Below are positions 24,799 to 35,716 of a stretch of DNA of 64,000 nucleotides, piece by piece; position 1 is the first letter of the stretch, and each line of letters begins with the position of its first letter. Origin of the DNA: Dioscorea cayenensis subsp. rotundata (lineage: Eukaryota; Streptophyta; Magnoliopsida; Dioscoreales; Dioscoreaceae); assembly GCF_009730915.1 (NCBI RefSeq), contig NC_052482.1:21499912-21563911 (forward strand), given 5' to 3'. The position numbers were made by a program, and so were the translations under genes. A model generated the notes under the pieces. It saw nothing but the letters and a program-made list of their open reading frames with translations, did no database searches and was not told where the DNA came from.

Positions 24799-24823
24799 GT
24801 GTGTGTGTGTGTGTGTGTGTGTG
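24799..24823. repeat. (GT)n microsatellite
   Basis: About twelve GT units, about 140 bases beyond the stop codon of the telomere-binding gene, so probably within its 3' UTR as (AC)n on the transcript. Confidence 0.8.
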
Positions 24824-24959
24824 GATGAATGTGTTAGTGAGAGGCTAATCTTTATTTTTCCTCTTGCAAGCAATCTCCTGCTGAGGATTCACAATGTGAC
24901 TGTGAGATTGAATGTATGGAGATTCTATAGTACAGTTGAAGTTCTTTTGTGGTTGTGAG

Positions 24960-27879
24960 TTAGAGCAGAAGGCGAGCTTCGGCCGGAGAAGTTTTCATTT
25001 GGAGCTTGGCCTGCTGCTGGGACCAGTAGGCGTGGGCGGAGAGCACTCGGTCAAGGAGCTCTTGAGGGACCGGTTCTCCCCTCCGCTGATGAGGTGATAT
25101 CTTCGCCGTGTGAACCAACGTCTTCCATTTATCCTGTGAGCAAGAACCAACAAGCATTGATATTAATAATAAAGTAGAACAAAATAGCTAATCAGACAAT
25201 GCGGAACATAAGACAGGATCATCTGGTTGTACCTTCAAATCAACATATGTTCGGTGTTTAGCGTGATCAAATGCCCGGATTTTAACATCTCTCCATCTGT
25301 ATCAGAAAAACAGTTTCAAATTGATGTTAAGGAATTCGGTCTACATGCTCCTTTTTGTTAATGATGAGATAGAATTACATAGGCACAAACCTTCCAGTTC
25401 CGAGCTTTTCAACAGCTTGAACAAGTGCTTCGACTTCAGAGACGGTGAAGGGTCTTCTGATACGTCGCTGGACAAGCTCAGACCTTTTTGACTTGCAGAG
25501 AGGTACTACTGCCAGTGCCTTGACATCCATGTCTGGAACTGGGACCAGAGCTCTGGAGTTTGTTGCCGTAGGATTATCTTGGACCGATTCAGAAGTTGGA
25601 GAGTGAACCGAATCATGATCACTTTCAGGACCTAGAGATGTTAATATAGGTTCCACGGCAGATGGCCTCGAAACAGAAGTTGGAGCTGTTATGGCTGGAA
25701 TCCTAAATAACAAAGAGCAATAAATGATAGTTAACAACAAAGAATTAAAAACCACATTCAACTGACAAAGGTATCATATAAATCAATTATTTCCATGTAT
25801 CACTTTAAACTAGAATGACACAAGAAAGTAGCTAAACTAATCTGTTAAAAACTCATCAACTTGGAAACCTATGCATGAGAATCACTAACCAAGGATCTCT
25901 TTGCAGAGTCTGTTACCTGCTCAGTGGTTGTGGCTCGACAGTATCGCAAGGAAGTAACAAGTGGGGATGTTCTGGGCCAGTGAGAGTTTCTGGGGCTTGT
26001 CTAAGGTTTGGTTCAAGTGTAAAACCCAAGTTATCTATCTTATCACCATGAGATATTCCGGCTTGAAGCAGGGTTTTGTTATCATCTCTAACCTTCTTTC
26101 CTTGCAGTAGCACTCCCACATGAAGTCCACCTTCTAGAAAAGCAGTCACTGTTTCCATAACTGTCCGCTGCACAAATTCAACAACAAATGCATACATGCT
26201 AATCAGAAAGACTGATAATAATTAACAGTTGTGTAATGCGGGAACAGCATGAAAATCCAGAATGTACAATATATAACATACAAAATGAATTGATGATCAG
26301 ATACCTTGAGTGAACCAACAGTAGCAGTTTCAGGAATCTCAATTAGAAGTTCTGGCACCTTAAAGGACTTGATGCTGAATTTAACTGTAGAGGAAGTCAT
26401 CACATCATGATTTAACGAAATAGTATAATGACAATGTTAAGTAGACAAGAAATAATGTAAATCATACCATGAAAATCTCCTGATTCACATAATGCTTTCT
26501 GACCAATCCTGGAGGACAATTGTCCATTAGCTGCAAATCATTAATCAAAATCAAATCAAATCAAAATCAAAGAAAAAAAAAAGGCGAATTAGAAGGTGGG
26601 CTGTGGAAGTTAACACAGCTTACAAGAGAACCAACCTCCACGAGGAGTTGTGCATGAATCACTGACTTCTGTCTTAAAGGCACCCTTTCCAAGTGAAAAT
26701 ATGCCTTCCTTACTGCTGACTCCTTTAGATGCAGGAATTGAGCAGCCCCCAAATACCTTTCTTCTTTTAAACGAAGATCTCTGCACCCTTTGACGAGTGT
26801 AACACATCTTCCTCACAAGTTTCGATTCTGCATCTGAGAAGAAAAATAAACAAAAGAAATAGTTAATATCGGCAGTTAACAGCCAAGAAATACATTTTGT
26901 GATTAAAGAAGAGCATAAAAAACCTTACCATTGTTACCGAGCTCCCCAGCTTTTGATGTTGTTAGAGCTGCCTTCCAGTGCCTAGACGCCAAAAGTTTTC
27001 TTATCCTACGGTTACCTACGCGCTGCAACCTAGATGCCCTATAAGTCATCATACTAGGATGTGTACACCTGAACAAGTTTTCATCATCATCTCTATCTAC
27101 AACAGCATTACGCGACTTGGGAGAGGAAACAGCACAAGCAATGCGATTACTGTAAAGAGGAGCCTCAACACTGCTATCTGAGCTAACAAATAGCGGAGGC
27201 TTGACATCCAATTCCATTGGATCCTCAAGAGTACATATTTTATGAGCTTCAGAAGATTCAGCAGAGCCAGTAAAATTTTTCCCACTGCTGCATTTCCAAG
27301 GGACTAATCCAGGAGAACTTCGTAAATCTCTGTTGTTACCATCATCCACTGAACGCTTGGAAAAACCATCCTTACTGAATCCATCATTCTTCATAGAGAT
27401 AGAAGCATGTTCGGAGATTGTCGCTTTTGGAGAATTTGACTGTCCTTTAATTTGACAGCTAACTGGCCTTTGCACTAAAACCTCAGAAACAAATGCACTC
27501 TTATTACAACTTCCCTGATCATAAGGCTCAGGTTTGACTGGTTTATCCATATTACTTTCTACTTTGACAGTATGCTTTGGAGAAGCAGGGCAAGGTGTTT
27601 CAGTTGCATTATTCAGGATTGAAAAATTCTCCTTTTCTAGTAACAAATCTCCGGCAACAGCAGCGAGCAAGTCAAATGCACACATCTGACTCTCCTCGAC
27701 CTTCTTCCTAACTGACCGCTTACCCTACAAAATTCATGTGGATCAATTATGCAAAGCTCGATCAACAAACATAATGAACGCTAATTCAAGGTACATACCC
27801 TGGCTGATTTTGGAACTTGAGGCATCACTGGGATTGGATAGCCACAGGATCCATAGTCTGACCTTTTCTGAAACACCAT
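24960..27879 (-). CDS. Telomere-repeat-binding protein with C-terminal telobox Myb domain
   Basis: Nuclear protein binding double-stranded TTTAGGG repeats through a plant Myb plus C-terminal extension domain (family knowledge: TRP/TBP/RTBP1). Nine exons on minus (27879-27799, 27724-26929, 26833-26636, 26530-26468, 26384-26305, 26167-25917, 25702-25391, 25296-25233, 25133-24960) join in frame to 672 residues. Visible: N-terminal MVFQKRSDYG and GKRSVRKKVEE, ICAFDLLA-like MCAFDLLAAVAGDLL; basic block RKMCYTRQRVQRSSFKRRK; ubiquitin-like domain VKFSIKSFKVPELLIEIPET through LLQGKKVRDDNKTLLQAGI; and the telobox domain RRIRRPFTVSEVEALVQAVE, GRWRDVKIRAFDHAKHRTYV, DLKDKWKTLVHTAKISPHQR. The last two exon junctions fall inside the Myb, as usual in the family. 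The transcript carries a miR164-like complementary stretch at 27578-27598. Confidence 0.95.
27578..27598 (-). promoter_or_regulatory. Candidate miR164-complementary stretch in the telomere-binding mRNA
   Basis: The + strand reads TGGAGAAGCAGGGCA then AGGTGT, identical to the first 15 bases of canonical miR164; position 17 also matches. The minus-strand mRNA of exon 2 therefore pairs perfectly with miRNA positions 1-15 and poorly with the 3' end. It encodes the residues CPASPK. Speculative. Confidence 0.3.
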
Positions 27880-29210
27880 TTCTTACAAAACCATACCAAT
27901 CCAAAACTCAAAATCTGAGTACCATACAATCCACTTGGATGGATAACTTCCCTCAAAATCCAATAATTGAAAGGAAATGTCTGATAATTGAATTAACAGA
28001 TGAGAAAGATAATCAGGAAGCAAGCCTGCAATAGACCAGAGAGGTCAATCCTAATGTTGCTGACAAAAATCCAAAAAGGGCAATCAAAAGTAGACCCCAA
28101 GCGTGTTACAAGAACAATTGAATTTTGGTAAAAAATTATAGAATATCAATCAATATAGAACTCAGATCCAGCAAAAACCCCACAAAGCCTCAAGCTTTAT
28201 AAACAAAATCACAGGCATTCATATCAATAATAAATGCAAGTGTATTAATTCATGGTAAACAATCAACAGAAGAAGAAGACTTAGACAAAACAGAAAAAGC
28301 ACATCCGTAAAAGGAAAAGGCAAGAGTTTTAAATGAATTGGATCATCACAATGATATACGCAAGGTAGACGGTGGGAAAGAAAGTAGGATTTATGGAGCA
28401 CCACCTCAAACCCAAAACCACATAAAAACCATAGAATCCTGAATGAAGATCATCACTTTGGGGTGAAATCAGATCAAAGGTCTCACCTTTGAGAGTTATG
28501 GATAAATCCTAGATCATCTCCAACATTTTGAAACAATTCGTCAAAACTAAGACAAGATAGAACAAGATTTAAAAACATATTCATTAATCTCCTGCAAACA
28601 AAGATCAAAACAGAAACATTTTTCTTCATCTCCTGGAAAACCAAAAACACGTAAAAAGATGATTCAAACGCACGCAAAAGAATCCTCGCACTGGAAGGAA
28701 AACCAAGTTCCAGATCCAAATTCCCAGAACACAAAATCCAACCGAAAAAAACTGATGAATTCTATCAAACCAGATCCGATCCCGACCACATTCAAATCAC
28801 CAGTAAATCGAAAACTCAGAACAAGAACAAAATCCCATTCCAATTGCCTCACAATTCACCATAGATCCCATCATAACCCCAAACAAAAATCCCATAAACC
28901 CACCAATAATTCCAATCTTCACCAGAACAAGAATTAAGAATTAAAAAAAAAAAAGAGCAAAATAAAACCAAATCCCATCCTCAATATATTCCCCATAAAA
29001 AATGCGACAAAATTCAACACACTCACCTGAAAAACAAGTACAATAACCACACCAAATCCTCTGGGCAAAGCCAGGCTCTGGCGAAGAGATCAATAAACAA
29101 AGCCGACAACGAGAGATGAGCAGCAATCTCTCACAACACGATGATCTCGATCAGAACTAGAAATTCAAATCCTTCAATCTTCTTGTCGGATTCCCGTTCC
29201 TAAAATTCGC
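27880..29210 (-). other. 5' leader of the telomere-binding gene with a long leader intron
   Basis: A GC-richer stretch at about 29027-29210 on minus looks like the first, non-coding exon, ending at the donor CAG/GTGAGT (29021-29030). The ATG-bearing exon lies about 1.1 kb further on. A leader intron of this size is common in plant regulatory genes. There may be an additional short leader exon; I cannot fix the acceptor. Confidence 0.5.
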
Positions 29211-30759
29211 TATTTTGGAGCCAAACCTTCTGTTTTCGTTCGTTCTCTTTTTTTTTTTAATATTTTTTTTTAAAAATTTCTTTTATTTTTCTCTCCCCAA
29301 AACCCCTGAAAACTACCACCTTTCTCTTAAACCCACATACTCTTATACCTTTGACCAACCCCCACTCACCGAACCGTCCGGTAAAAACCCCGCCTAACGA
29401 CCGTTTCTTCATGTCCATCCCCCTCTTGATTCACGCCACGTGTCCATATACGTGATCATAGGGTGTCCAGGAAATATACATCACCGTAATAAATGGGTAT
29501 TTTTGATATTTAATAATTTATTTTTTAAAGTTAATTTTAGCTGGCATGAAGGGAGTGGATTCAGGGGAAAATGGGGTTAAGAAATATGTAATTATATATA
29601 TATATATATATTTGTGGTTGTGTACTTACTATTGTGGATGAGAATATTCTTTGGTCCTTGGTTCTCATGTCCGCATCTGAGAAATTTATGCGGAATTTTT
29701 TATCTATTAATCAATAAATTCAGCAAAATTATACCTTACCGAATAATAATAATAAAAATAATAATAATTATTATTATTAAATTTTAAAAAAATAGCCACA
29801 TAGGAATAAAGTGACGGATGTCAAGCTCAAGAGTAGATAAGGCGGGGCAGTGCATGTGGTTAGTTATTTCTTTAATTATTATTCAATAATAATAAGTAAA
29901 GCATTTTTATTTTTTATTTTTTATTTAATTTTTGTAATTTTTACTACGGCAGCACGCGAGACACGATGGGGTTGACGGTTATCCGGTCACGCGCAACGGG
30001 CGGGCCGCCTTGATAAGCCGGTAATCCAGGTCGAGACTGACACGTGTCAGTTTTAACCACGTCTTCTGCTTTCCCGTAAAGAACTGCAGTCGTTAACCCA
30101 ACCAGCCAACCTCCCTGCTTCTTTGGATCTCAGCCGTTAGTTCCATGAATCTAAATCCACGTGATCGGCTAAAATAGATCGCCAAGTCATTTATAAAAAT
30201 AAATAAATATACTATATAATAAATATCTATAAAATTTTTAAAATCTAAAATATAAAATAATTTTTATGGTCGAAGTTGTTTAATTATATTATTTTATAAT
30301 ATAATATTGGCTCAAAACTACTCACAAAATTTAAAAAACTATGATGTAAAACCAGAAAAAATACTTAGTATATATATATTGTATAGCCTAGTAATATTGC
30401 CTCTTTTTCTGGTTGTAAATAAACGTTTACATTTTGAATCTTATAATACTGGGTGAGAGAGCATGAGCTTACATCCCGAATCTTATATTACCGGGTGAGG
30501 GCGCACGAGCTGGACAATAAATTTCCGACCCGTGTGCGTGCCCCTGTGCTTGTCATTTATATATATATATATATATATATAAGAAATCTACATAAGAGAG
30601 GTAGCTTGACGTAAAAGGTAGCAAGGAACCGGTCAAATGAAGCAATGTTAAGGTCCCAGACTTCCCGTTCAAGGGGATAGAAAAAAAAAGGTAAAAGAGA
30701 GTGTACACTGTATAGAGGTTTGCCAGGTTGGGGGGACCAGCTTATCCTATCCCTTGTTA
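29211..30759. other. Intergenic DNA left of a Tourist-like MITE
   Basis: AT-rich, with (TA)n at 29594-29611 and 30556-30582. It has a GC-richer block at about 29950-30130 containing GACACGTGTCAG (an ACGT palindrome), probably part of a promoter region. A 43-bp two-copy repeat lies at about 30434-30520, with units starting TGAATCTTATA and CGAATCTTATA and sharing GGGTGAG. No gene recognised. Confidence 0.45.
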
Positions 30760-31616
30760 GGGATTGCTTGGATGGAGGTATAAGAAGGTTTCATAAAGGA
30801 AAGTAAGGTAAGGTAATGGAAGGTAAAAGAAAGTTTTAAACCTTTCATTGCTTGGGATAAGGTAAGGTAAATGGAGGTTTTGAAATCTTGTTGTGTTTGG
30901 TTTGAAGGTAATTGAAGGTAAGGTTATATAGTAATATTACTAAATTACCCTTAGGATGAAAGACAAAAAATTGTAACTTTATTTACAATTACATGAAACC
31001 TATACATCATTCACTTCATTGTTTATGTAAATCTCACCTTTAATTATTACTATATTAATTAATATTATTAATTAATATAATAATATTAATTATTATATTA
31101 ATTATGTTATTTAATAATATTATTATTAATAATATTAATAATGATATTAATTAATATAATAATATTAATTATATTAATAATATAATAATATTAACTAATA
31201 TAATTAATATAATAATTATTATAATTATTATTATAATAATAATTATTATTATTAATAATATTAATTAATACAATTATAAAATTAATATTATATAATAATA
31301 TTAATATAACAATATTAATTTGTATGATTGAATAATATAATAATATTCATTAATAGTATTATATTATTAATTAATCAAATATCTTGTAATTTTTGTAAAT
31401 GAGTATGGGCATTTTGGTCAATAAAAAAATATTGGTACTCAAAACCTCCATAACCCTCCAATTTGGAGGGTTGAGAAATGAGAGAAAAGTGGAGGTTTTG
31501 AAACCTCCATTAACCCCTCTCAACCCTTACCTCCCCCTAAAACCTCTTATCCAAACATGGGTTTTTAAAAACCCTTCCCTTACCTTACCCCCAAAAACCT
31601 CCAACCAAGCAAACCC
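30760..31616. mobile_element. Tourist-like (PIF/Harbinger) non-autonomous element, 857 bp
   Basis: Left end GGGATTGCTTGGATGGAGGT and right end (reverse strand) GGGTTTGCTTGGTTGGAGGT are inverted copies with three differences, each flanked by TTA (30757-30759 and 31617-31619), the PIF/Harbinger target. Both sub-terminal parts are rich in AAGGTAAGG / CCTTACCTT. The middle (about 31030-31380) is almost pure AT, made of ATTAATATTA-like units. No transposase frame. Confidence 0.82.
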
Positions 31617-31619
31617 TTA

Positions 31620-33465
31620 AGGGCCAGCAGGTGTTCATTGGTTGTTCTATTGGCATTTGGCAGCACGTGATGGACATTTACAGCCATGCATGGTAGCTAA
31701 GCCATTACAGTCTCACAAACCCCTTCCCAGATCCACTCTTGTGGGAACTTCATCAATGATTCAATGCCAATATATTGTATTTTTGTAGTACTGTAAACAC
31801 ACACACTCTATCCAAATTTCTGTAAAACTAACAATGTGATATTTCATGTGGATTGAACCAAAGTTTTTTTATTTTATTTTCTATATAAAAAAAATGTGGA
31901 CAAAGACAAACCATTTGAAAAGGAATAAACTCTAACCCTCTATCCATCATAGAGATTTGACACTATTTGTTTAATAAAATAAATTAATTATAATTTAAGA
32001 GATATTAGTGATAATAAATTAAGAGTAAATTAGAGGGTTCAAAACGTAATTTTTTCTAAAGTCTTTTGCATATAAATATATATAGTTAATAACTTAATGG
32101 CATATAGTAACACAGTGGACAGATGATAAACCTATAAATCCTACCCACCACCCAACTAAAGGCAAGAAAACAAAGCCTAAAGGTTGTGTCTATAAAGAAG
32201 AGTACTCAATCCTAAACCGCTCAATCTTGATTGAACGTCTCAGGATACTCGATCTCACTAACAATTGTATTACCAACCTTTGGAAAATAAAGTACCAAAG
32301 AAATGGAACAGGAATGGAAGGATGATAGCCCAAATACAATTATTAAATGAGTAATCAATCAGATAGGCATGTTATATAATGCAAGCATATTCATGTTGGG
32401 GTCTGGAATCAGGATATGAGATCTAAATCTCAGCAACCGGCTTTTTTTAACAAGTAATGGTGTCCCACAGTCTTGACAAACACTAACCATCTAAAGTTAG
32501 TTGGGTTCTTTTTGTATTGCTTTCCTTGTGTTTTTTTTTTTTTTCTTCAAAAGGGACATAGTCCTTTAGTACTGCAGATGGGACTAGAACTATCCACACA
32601 AGAAAAAATATATTTAGGGAAAATAAAAGTGGGCAGTGTACTTCCAAGAAATTCAGAAATTAAAAGAATAAACAATTAATTGATCCTTTGAATAATTGGT
32701 TGTACAGTCAGACTCAACAAACACTAAGTGCCAACTTTTGGTTTACATCTCGTGCTTCGAATTTTATGTGTGATCAACATCGAAAAATTGTTTAGTGTTC
32801 TGAGTTTAAATTAATAGTTTCTTTTTGTACTACAACTACAACTCTAGAAATTCATGTCAGTACATCAAAGCTTAGAGAATACTACACGGCAATGAGAGTT
32901 CACATGTTGAAATTCAACAGCAGCCAGCGAACATGAATTCCAGAGTTTGGAAATTAAATTAAGAAATTGGATAAGTGAATGACAAGTACCATCTCATCAA
33001 AGCAAAGCATAAAATGTGGGACTTTTCTATACACATCACTATCCATGAATAAAAGATGTAGTGTTATCTTGAAGGACTACTCTTTGCATTGTGACATTTG
33101 CATTAGAATAACAATTGAATCACAGGTTCATTTCACATGAAAAAAACTACTTTGACATTTCTATTAAACGATTCGAAGTTGTGTATTTGTTAAACTATAA
33201 ATCTAGAAAGTAAAATTCCTGATGAGCGAGTCAAGATTGGGGGCTATATATCACACAATATGAATTTTACTTGATGAAATTCATGTGAGCCAAATAGCCC
33301 CGGTAATCAAACAGATTCAAGGCCCAAAAATGGGTAAAAGAAAAGCTATGCAGCTGCGCATAAGAGATGAAGCTAAATCTGAGGTTATAAACAACAGTTT
33401 GACAAGCTGCTCAACATGAACCGATCTTGAGGTTAGAAACTGATTTACCTCAGATAATCCTTCAA
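31620..33465. other. Intergenic DNA
   Basis: About 1.8 kb without a frame showing family motifs. The part nearest the small TM gene is probably its 3' UTR on the minus strand. No element ends recognised. Confidence 0.45.
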
Positions 33466-35098
33466 TCATTTCAGAAGCTTTCTGAGCCATCGTTTAAAAC
33501 GTCTCTCTAGCATGAACCCAACCACCACACCAGCAACAAAGGTGAAAGCACAAACCTTAGAGCATGTCCATATAGAAACCATTCCCCTGCAATCATTGTG
33601 TCCAGTAAGAGAATGTCAACAACCAGGCACATCTGGGCCACTTAGTGCTTCAGTTAAATTTAATCATTCATTCAAAATAATTCAATCAGATGCTTATAAT
33701 GAAGTTCTTCTATAGGCCCAAGGCAATATTTTTTTTGGCAAAAGGTTACAAAACTGTGCCCCAAAATTGTTGTGGAACATAAATACTCTACTTCCCTAGA
33801 TGGCAACTTGCTATGTAGATCAAACCATCTCCTTCCAAATGACTAACAGATACAGATTTATAGCAGAAAAATAGCAAAACTATAATGTGAACATGCATAT
33901 GGCAACCAGTGAAGCCATCTCCTTTATAATTAAGGATTCATATTAAAAATTCATTTATGTATTTCCCGCCACAAGTCTCTTGGCTGTCTTTGCATATGTT
34001 ATTTTTAAGGCAACATGGGGAGTGCACATGGTCAGAAAAGTTTCATAGCAACTCTTCATGGTCCAGAATGAATAAAAAAAATAGACTAATCAAATTATTA
34101 TTGACTAGAGACAGTAAATTACATTTAAGATTCTCAAGTAGATTTAATAATGATTTAAGCATCCAATCTTCTTTTGGGGTTAAGTAAAATGAAATAAAAA
34201 CTACAGCTCCAACACTTGGCCCAATTTACAACCTTGTTGTTGAACTCACTTCAAACTAAGAACACCTGCAGTGTAAGTGAATCTGACAGTTTTCCTTGAC
34301 TAAATAAACGTTAAACTAGAGAATTCACAACAAGGATATCAACTCACTGAAAGTAGACGACATCATATCAACCATGTCATTAGACTCACTACACTATATA
34401 ATAACTGACAAAATCAATCAAGCACATCGGCAGTGTGAGTGTATTTGATTTTTAATCCATAGTTCGGGCACACGAAATACAGCAATGGAAAGCTGAAATG
34501 CGATGCAAGAGGATGAAGCAGACAGGTTGATCAATGACGATCAGTACACAGAAAGCAGAAGCCCCCATCATGCAAATGTAACATATTAAAACGTGAGCAA
34601 TTCCAAAACATTGACAATGCATCTATTCTTACTTTGATTACTCTTATGTTAAAAGATTCAAGTTTTTCCACTTTCCCAGAATATGGACTAATTAAAACTA
34701 GTCAACAATGTCATAAGTTTCCAGCAATGATACGAGGCCTCTCTGAGCTAGAACAACAAGAGAGGCACAACTATACATTAGTCCTGCCATTATTCCCTAA
34801 ATCAAAACCTTACAATCTGCAGGAATGTTCATCAAAGTTTCAAATTTAAACCAAGGTTCACATCATTAATCCTGATCATCTAATTTTTGAAGAAGAATTC
34901 GAAGCAACATTACAAATCCTAACAAACAAAAACCAACAAAATTCCAACTTAAACAACCTAGAAATTTTGGAAGCAATACCTGGGAGCCCTCTGCATTAGA
35001 ACTAGGGCTTGATCGGAAGCTCCAGAACCATCAACGGCGCCGCTCTCCGAGCTTGATTCTTGCGCAAGAGAGCGGAGGCCAAGCTTGAACTTATCCAT
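33466..35098 (-). CDS. Small single-pass membrane protein, 79 residues, two exons
   Basis: Not found as one long frame because a 1.4-kb intron splits it. Exon 1 (35098-34980) begins MDKFKLGLRSLAQESSSESG and ends ALVLMQRAP. Exon 2 (33586-33466) completes an Arg codon and continues GMVSIWTCSKVCAFTFVAGV, then VVGFMLERRFKRWLRKLLK and stop. The donor CCAG/GTATTG and acceptor TTGCAG/GGG fit and the phases agree (2+1). The layout is a polar serine-rich N-terminus, one hydrophobic helix of about 20 residues (KVCAFTFVAGVVVGFML) and a strongly basic amphipathic C-terminus. The positive C-terminal flank suggests N-out/C-in or a tail-anchor-like insertion. A typical pyrimidine-rich 5' UTR precedes it with (GA)n near 35232. 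I do not know a function. Neighbouring helicase lies downstream on the + map but is transcribed in the same direction. Confidence 0.72.
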
Positions 35099-35716
35099 AG
35101 ACGACACCGATGGATGGAATTCGAGAATCGATGAGAGAGCTTGGCTAGGGTTGATGAACTCCGCCTCCCTCCCTCCACGAACGAGAAGAAGCTCAAAGAG
35201 ATGGCGCTAAAAAAACCTATCGAGACTTTGGAGGAGAGAGAGAGAGAGAGAGAGAACGAATGAAAAATCGAGTTAGGATTGGACTGGGTTGACCCGAACC
35301 AGCTCGATGCAAACCAGTTCCGAGCCCAACCTCTTGACTATATTTTTTTGATTACCAGGTTATTAAAATATAGTTTTTATTTAAATATAATTTTGACTTT
35401 GGTTGACTATATTTTGATTATCAGGTTATTTAAATTTAGTTTTTATTTCAAAATGGGTTCAATTTTGAAACAAAGCCTTATTAATTCATTCTTCTCTCAT
35501 TTGAACATGCACCCACTATTGATGTTCTTAGTAATCAGTAAACACCATATTCATTCTGATTACAATCTAAATACAAAAAATTAAATAATAGTAATAAAAG
35601 AGGAATTCTTTCAAACATATACATGGGTTAGTTTCCCATTTGTTATACCAAAACCAAACTAATTTTCCTCTCCTGGTACATGTTGCCAATTTGTTTGGTT
35701 TGCCAAGTGCCTCCCT

